From: an uncultured Bacteroidota bacterium
GTDB taxonomy: Bacteria > Bacteroidota > Bacteroidia > Chitinophagales > Chitinophagaceae
Reading direction: 5' to 3'
Assembly (NCBI GenBank): GCA_903825065.1
Contig: CAIJZG010000049.1
Coordinates: forward strand, 1-10,443
Length of the DNA: 10,443 nt
A program made the position numbers and the translations under genes. Positions 7,795 through 10,443 of this stretch are shown here, piece after piece. The stretch's first letter is position 1. The number at the start of each line of letters is the position of its first letter. The notes below the pieces were generated by a model. It did not search any database and was not told the origin of the DNA. It saw only the letters and a program-made list of their open reading frames with translations.

Positions 7795-7831
7795 AAAAAA
7801 AATAACCCAACCTATAAGAGAAGGGTTATTT
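7795..7831 (-). terminator. Rho-independent terminator of the sigma/protease transcript
   Basis: AAATAACCC (7800-7808) and GGGTTATTT (7823-7831) pair perfectly over 9 bp with a 14-nt loop. Read on the minus strand the stem is followed by a U tract (A run at 7794-7799 in the plus sequence). It lies 20 nt beyond the protease stop codon and is back to back with the plus-strand terminator. Confidence 0.75.
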
Positions 7832-7850
7832 ATACTAAAATCAACTGTAA

Positions 7851-8960
7851 TTATTTTTTACTGAAAGCCTTCACGTTAAACACACAATCTGCCACTTTGC
7901 TAATTTGTTGTTTACGCTGTAATCCCTTCAAATTTGAGTGAGTTGGGATTTTAATATTTTCTAATATGGTATTGCTATCTTTTGCTTCATTAACACATTC
8001 AAATATATTTTTCGATTTTACAGCGAAAGCAACTCCATCAGCTTGAGCCTGACGGGTACTTAACACTCCAATAACCTCTCCATTATTATTCAAAACTGGT
8101 CCACCAGAATTACCCGGGTTTGCACTAATTTGAATTTGATAGCTTAAAGAATCACCATTGAAACCTGTTTTTGAAGCTAAATAACCTACTCCATAAACTA
8201 TGTCGTTACGAGGATAGCCTAAAGTAAAAATTTCGTCTCCAAGATCAGCATTTGATTTCCCAATACTATAAGGTAATGATTTTAATGGTTCAAAATCTTC
8301 ATCTTCAATTTTTAAAATTGCCAAATCTTTTTTGGTGTCTATATGCACAATGGAAGCATTATATTCTCTTCCTTTACTATCAACTACAATCGCAGCAGTA
8401 CCTTTCAATACGTGTGCATTGGTGATAATAAATCCCTTAGCATCAATCAAAAAGCCAGATCCACCACTAATCACAGTTACGCCATTAGGAATTTTACTTT
8501 TTACTTCATTGATTAAAGAACCTTGGTATTGTTGGTTACGTTTGATGATTTCAATATCCTTGCTAAGCTGTTGAATCTGATTGCCATTTACAACTGGAGA
8601 GAAATAGGCAACAAGGCCACTGATCACTAAAGCAATCACACCACCAACTGAAGCAGCAATAGCTGTAACACGTTTATATCTATTCCACAATTGAACCACT
8701 TGGGCTTTTGCAGAAAGTTCACCGCCTTCGTTCACATCACCATTCTCTAATAATCTTGCATGCACTTCGTGAAGCGTATGTTTGATATTTTGAGTTGCCG
8801 CATAATCAGCTATCTGGTGTTGGAACAATTTATGTTCAACCACCATCTGATCGATTTCTGGTGTTTTTTTGCGAAGGGCTTCGAAAACAGCTACTTCTGT
8901 CGGAGACATTTCTCCGGCGAGGTAATTTTCGATGTTTGCAAGTAATTGAATGTCATCCAT
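7851..8960 (-). CDS. Membrane-anchored HtrA/trypsin-type protease with anti-sigma-like N-terminus
   Basis: The 369-residue protein has three parts. Residues 1-95 form a cytoplasmic helical region beginning IENYLAGEMSPTEVAVFEALRKKTPEID, the pattern of Bacteroidota anti-sigma N-termini that lack the zinc-binding His/Cys set. One membrane helix follows (about 97-120, AIAASVGGVIALVISGLVAYF). Beyond a coiled linker (125-158) is a periplasmic S1C trypsin-like domain (160-325) with an intact triad: His183 in ITNAHVLKG, Asp212 in KKDLAILKI and Ser285 in NPGNSGGPV. No PDZ domain follows; the last 45 residues are basic and not recognised. The gene starts (ATG) 5 nt after the ECF sigma gene, so the two are co-translated partners. 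By inference it restrains the sigma factor until periplasmic stress acts on the protease half. The anti-sigma call rests on sequence pattern and gene context only. Confidence 0.85.
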   Translation of the reverse strand: MDDIQLLANIENYLAGEMSPTEVAVFEALRKKTPEIDQMVVEHKLFQHQIADYAATQNIKHTLHEVHARLLENGDVNEGGELSAKAQVVQLWNRYKRVTAIAASVGGVIALVISGLVAYFSPVVNGNQIQQLSKDIEIIKRNQQYQGSLINEVKSKIPNGVTVISGGSGFLIDAKGFIITNAHVLKGTAAIVVDSKGREYNASIVHIDTKKDLAILKIEDEDFEPLKSLPYSIGKSNADLGDEIFTLGYPRNDIVYGVGYLASKTGFNGDSLSYQIQISANPGNSGGPVLNNNGEVIGVLSTRQAQADGVAFAVKSKNIFECVNEAKDSNTILENIKIPTHSNLKGLQRKQQISKVADCVFNVKAFSKK

Positions 8961-8965
8961 GGTAC

Positions 8966-9532
8966 TTATTCTCCGATATTATATTGCGAAAAAAACAATT
9001 TTTTCAATCTCATCAGGCATTTGTACTTCTGGTTTTTGGCATTATCAGCATTTGTATAACCAAATTCTGCCGCCAGCTCTTGCATGCCCATTTTTTTTAA
9101 ATAGTAGCCCTCTAATAAACTTTTACAAGGCTCACCTAAACTCTTCATCGCTCGATCCATTATCGCAAACTCAGCGTTGCGTTTTTCGTGAATCTCCAAA
9201 TCCTCTTCAACTGGAACAGTTTCATCCAGATTATCAACCTGGTTGGAGAACCTTCCAAGTTGTTGTAATTTTTTAAGCCATAGACGCCTGCATATGGAAT
9301 ATACATAAGTTTTAATTTGACAGGTTAATACAAATGATTCGCTTTGTGCCTTTTCATATAGAGCAATAATTGCTTCCTGAAAAACGTCTCTCGCATCGTC
9401 GTAAGAGCCATTATTATTCAAAACAAAAGCCTGTACCATACTAAAATTATCTTTGTAGATGGTCTCGATGGCCTTTGATTCGTTATTCGCCAGTCCTTTT
9501 AATAATGCTTGTTCGTTCTGTTCCGCTTTCAC
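8966..9532 (-). CDS. ECF-type RNA polymerase sigma factor
   Basis: This is a sigma-70-family ECF factor that redirects RNA polymerase to a stress or surface regulon. Region 2 is seen as AIETIYKDNFSMVQAFVLNNNG, then YDDARDVFQEAIIALYEKA, the usual core-binding and -10 recognition helices. An acidic linker (DNLDETVPVEEDLEIHEKR) leads to region 4 (MDRAMKSLGEPCKSLLEGYYLKKMGMQELAAEFGYTNADNAKNQKYKCLMRLKKLF), whose helix-turn-helix reads -35 elements. No ATG is available. The frame is open to a TTG at 9598 (210 residues), but the extra segment (WSILGYFYPPHS) is unlike the family, and the GTG at 9532 gives a typical 188-residue protein beginning KAEQNEQALLKGLANNE. It overlaps nothing and is followed after 5 nt by its probable anti-sigma/protease partner. 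Confidence 0.9.
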   Translation of the reverse strand: MKAEQNEQALLKGLANNESKAIETIYKDNFSMVQAFVLNNNGSYDDARDVFQEAIIALYEKAQSESFVLTCQIKTYVYSICRRLWLKKLQQLGRFSNQVDNLDETVPVEEDLEIHEKRNAEFAIMDRAMKSLGEPCKSLLEGYYLKKMGMQELAAEFGYTNADNAKNQKYKCLMRLKKLFFSQYNIGE

Positions 9533-9677
9533 TTTACTGCAATTAATACTATGAGGTGGATAAAAGTAACCCAAAATGCTCCAAAAAATATTTTTCAAAA
9601 AAAAATTATTTAGGAGGTTACCTTTTATATCCTTTCGGTATTAATAAAAAATTACCTCAAACAAAAAAACTCAAAAA

Positions 9678-9863
9678 ATGAAAAAAGTATTATTCGTTGT
9701 AGCACTTGGTGCTTTCGCAGCTTGCGGTTCTGGTGAAAACAAAGAAGCTAAAGTTGATTCTGCTTCAGTTAAAGTTGATTCTTCTAAAGTTGCTGTAGAT
9801 ACTTCTAAAGCTGCTGTAGATACAACTAAAAAAGCTACTGCTGATACAACTAAGAAAAAATAA
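9678..9863 (+). CDS. Small lipoprotein with heptad Val-Asp-Ser/Thr-Lys repeats
   Basis: The 61-residue protein starts with a lipoprotein signal (MKK, then VLFVVALGAFAAC), so Cys16 is the predicted lipidated residue and the mature protein has only 46 residues. After GSGENKE it consists of about five imperfect 7-residue units: AKVDSAS, VKVDSSK, VAVDTSK, AAVDTTK, KATADTTKKK. The repeats also show in the DNA with a 21-bp period. The chain is low-complexity and highly charged and probably extended or helical rather than a folded enzyme. No function is known to me; a spacer or cell-wall/outer-membrane role would be a guess. An A-rich leader (9641-9677) precedes the ATG, typical of well-expressed Bacteroidota genes. 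It diverges from the ECF sigma gene and may belong to its regulon. Confidence 0.8.
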   Translation: MKKVLFVVALGAFAACGSGENKEAKVDSASVKVDSSKVAVDTSKAAVDTTKKATADTTKKK

Positions 9864-9880
9864 TTTAGTTAAAGCTAAGT

Positions 9881-9994
9881 GCTGAGAGAATTGTGAGACT
9901 CAGCTTGCCGGTACCGAATTAGCTTATTACCGATTTTCATATGGCAAGCAATCGTTAGAGGTCGCTCCGTTTCCACGGAGGGACCCTTTTTTTT
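9881..9994 (+). ncRNA. Structured 3' UTR or small RNA ending in a terminator (uncertain)
   Basis: Between the lipoprotein stop and the next promoter the transcript can fold into consecutive helices. GCTGAG (9881-9886) pairs with CTCAGC (9899-9904). GCTTGCC (9903-9909) pairs with GGCAAGC (9943-9949), with CGGTA/TACCG (9909-9913, 9928-9932) as a nested alternative. A terminator hairpin follows. No ORF is present. It may be only the lipoprotein 3' UTR; a processed small RNA is possible. No known RNA family is recognised. Confidence 0.3.
9960..9994 (+). terminator. Rho-independent terminator downstream of the lipoprotein gene
   Basis: GGTC-G-CTCCGT (9960-9970) pairs with ACGGAG-G-GACC (9975-9985): 10 bp with one G/G mismatch and a TTCC loop, followed by eight T residues (9987-9994). 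It ends transcription about 97 nt after the lipoprotein stop. Confidence 0.9.
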
Positions 9995-10055
9995 ATAGAG
10001 GTTTCAATGAATACATCATACTAATGATTGTTAGCTAATTATTTTGCATTTTCAC

Positions 10056-10086
10056 TTGGTTCATATAAATGGATACGCTATCTTTG
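10056..10086 (+). promoter_or_regulatory. Bacteroidota-type promoter of the pheA leader
   Basis: TTG (10056-10058), a 20-bp spacer and TATCTTTG (10079-10086) match both elements of the Bacteroidota housekeeping promoter (TTG and TANNTTTG). The box ends 7 nt before the leader-peptide ATG, so the leader ORF would be read from the very 5' end of the mRNA. Confidence 0.7.
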
Positions 10087-10093
10087 AATTCTC

Positions 10094-10183
10094 ATGCAAA
10101 CATTGTTTAACAATACCCGATTTTATTTTTTCTTTTATTTCTACTTTAAAACGAGTAGCCGGGTACTGTTTGCTAAAGCTTAA
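10094..10183 (+). CDS. Phe/Tyr-rich leader peptide of the pheA attenuator
   Basis: This 29-codon ORF starts MQTLFNNTR. Codons 10-18 (10121-10147) encode Phe-Tyr-Phe-Phe-Phe-Tyr-Phe-Tyr-Phe, and it ends KTSSRVLFAKA before TAA. Six Phe and three Tyr in a row just upstream of prephenate dehydratase is the hallmark of an amino-acid-sensing leader peptide, analogous in role, not in sequence, to E. coli PheL. The peptide itself is expected to have no function; its translation speed reports charged tRNA-Phe and tRNA-Tyr levels. A consensus promoter lies directly upstream, alternative RNA helices overlap its second half, and a terminator lies 23 nt beyond its stop. A second frame (ATG at 10069, 13 codons) overlaps it but begins inside the promoter spacer and has no such bias. 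Confidence 0.85.
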   Translation: MQTLFNNTRFYFFFYFYFKTSSRVLFAKA

Positions 10184-10232
10184 TAATAAACTTGAAACAT
10201 CATATCCCGGCCAATAGGTCGGGTTTTTTTTT
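10114..10232 (+). promoter_or_regulatory. Transcription attenuator upstream of pheA (competing RNA helices)
   Basis: Four segments can pair in the classic 1:2, 2:3, 3:4 way. Segment 1, TACCCG (10114-10119), pairs with CGGGTA (10160-10165). Segment 2, GCCGGG (10158-10163), pairs with CCCGGC (10206-10211), extended by TGTTT (10167-10171) with AAACA (10195-10199); this is the antiterminator. Segment 3, CCCGGCC (10206-10212), pairs with segment 4, GGTCGGG (10217-10223); this is the terminator. A ribosome stalled in the Phe/Tyr run would cover segment 1 and leave 2 free to sequester 3, allowing read-through. A ribosome reaching the stop at 10181-10183 would break 2:3 and let the terminator form. 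Pairings were found by eye, not by an energy calculation. Confidence 0.75.
10206..10232 (+). terminator. Attenuator terminator before pheA
   Basis: CCCGGCC (10206-10212), loop AATA and GGTCGGG (10217-10223) form a 7-bp GC-rich stem (one G-U pair), followed by nine T residues (10224-10232). It lies inside the pheA leader, 31 nt before the pheA ATG, with no gene ending nearby except the leader ORF. A second small stem, CCCG/CGGG (10234-10237, 10243-10246), follows. Confidence 0.88.
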
Positions 10233-10263
10233 GCCCGAATAACGGGATTGAAAGAGACTGAAT

Positions 10264-10443
10264 ATGGAAAATGAAAAGATGGTCACAGCAGGAAATTTAA
10301 AAACAGTTTTTGAAAGCGATAAAGGAATTGCTATCCAAGGATACGAAGGAAGTTTCCACCAAGTGGCTGCCAGAAATATGTACGGAAAGTCGGTGGAAGT
10401 AATTCCTTGTGCTACATTTAGAGACCTGATAAGAATAGCTTCC
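10264..10443 (+). CDS. pheA: Prephenate dehydratase, N-terminal part (3' end outside window)
   Basis: The first 60 residues are visible. Prephenate dehydratase converts prephenate to phenylpyruvate in the cytoplasm, the committed step to phenylalanine. After a short N-terminal tail (residues 1-20), IAIQGYEGSFHQVAARNMYG (22-41) is the start of the periplasmic-binding-protein-like catalytic domain and matches the A-x-Q-G-x-x-G-(S/A)-F-x-x-x-A-A pattern of the family. VEVIPCATFRDLIRIAS follows and contains the TF motif-preceding strand. There is no chorismate mutase domain ahead of it, so it is the monofunctional type and not the E. coli fused form. The ATG at 10264 is chosen; ATG at 10279 (codon 6) is an alternative. 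Expression is probably controlled by the leader attenuator upstream. In Bacteroidota the following genes are often an aminotransferase, tyrA and DAHP synthase/chorismate mutase; that is an expectation here. Confidence 0.88.
   Translation, partial: MENEKMVTAGNLKTVFESDKGIAIQGYEGSFHQVAARNMYGKSVEVIPCATFRDLIRIAS

Noticed and set aside
7708..7941. Plus-strand open frame running from the nucleotidyltransferase end through the terminators
   Set aside because: It crosses two hairpin terminators and the protease 3' end and has low-complexity, unrecognisable translation.
8332..9276. Several plus-strand open frames (8332-8574, 8760-8945, 8795-9100, 8950-9276)
   Set aside because: All are opposite the well-supported protease and sigma genes and overlap each other; typical antisense shadows.
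9611..9618. TAGGAGGT, a strong Shine-Dalgarno-like string
   Set aside because: No start codon with an open frame follows at 5-12 nt on that strand; the next gene starts at 9678. It is better seen as part of the GGTTACC half-site region.
9881..9994. tmRNA, SRP RNA, 6S RNA or a known riboswitch
   Set aside because: No T-loop and CCA end, no SRP tetraloop motif, no long 6S-type bulged stem, and no riboswitch core that I recognise.
10069..10110. Alternative 13-codon ORF upstream of pheA
   Set aside because: It starts inside the promoter spacer, upstream of the expected transcription start, and has no amino-acid bias; the ATG at 10094 explains the region better.

Overview
The window (about 36% G+C by eye) looks like a chromosomal piece of a Bacteroidota genome. 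A member of the Chitinophagaceae is a reasonable guess, but the genus cannot be fixed. The signs are a type IX secretion gene (porQ), a TANNTTTG-type promoter ahead of several genes, A-rich leaders with almost no Shine-Dalgarno use, and a sigma/anti-sigma pair of Bacteroidota style. No mobile element, CRISPR array, tRNA or rRNA is visible.

Layout. At 1-911 is the 3' part of lon (ATP-dependent protease), closed by a strong terminator. porQ (1010-2038, +) follows with its own promoter and ends tail to tail with a minus-strand cluster read as rluD -> fkbM-type methyltransferase -> dinB-like gene (4399 down to 2035). lipB (4485-5198, +) diverges from rluD. Next come two minus-strand genes, a small secreted protein (5215-5859) and a PLP enzyme of the D-cysteine desulfhydrase/ACC deaminase family (5887-6774). 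A sugar-phosphate nucleotidyltransferase (6837-7745, +) follows. Two adjacent hairpin terminators separate it from a minus-strand pair: an ECF sigma factor and a membrane protein that joins an anti-sigma-like N-terminus to an HtrA/trypsin-type protease. A 61-residue repeat-bearing lipoprotein (9678-9863, +) diverges from the sigma gene and is followed by a structured, terminated 3' region. The window ends in the start of pheA (prephenate dehydratase).

The best find is upstream of pheA (10056-10263). A promoter with both consensus elements leads almost directly into a 29-codon ORF, missed because of its size, that carries the run Phe-Tyr-Phe-Phe-Phe-Tyr-Phe-Tyr-Phe. Behind it lie mutually exclusive RNA helices and a complete intrinsic terminator placed before the pheA start. 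This is the full anatomy of ribosome-mediated transcription attenuation controlled by Phe/Tyr supply. The second item of interest is the sigma factor next to an anti-sigma-HtrA fusion, which suggests an envelope-stress circuit with sensor, protease and regulator in two adjacent genes.
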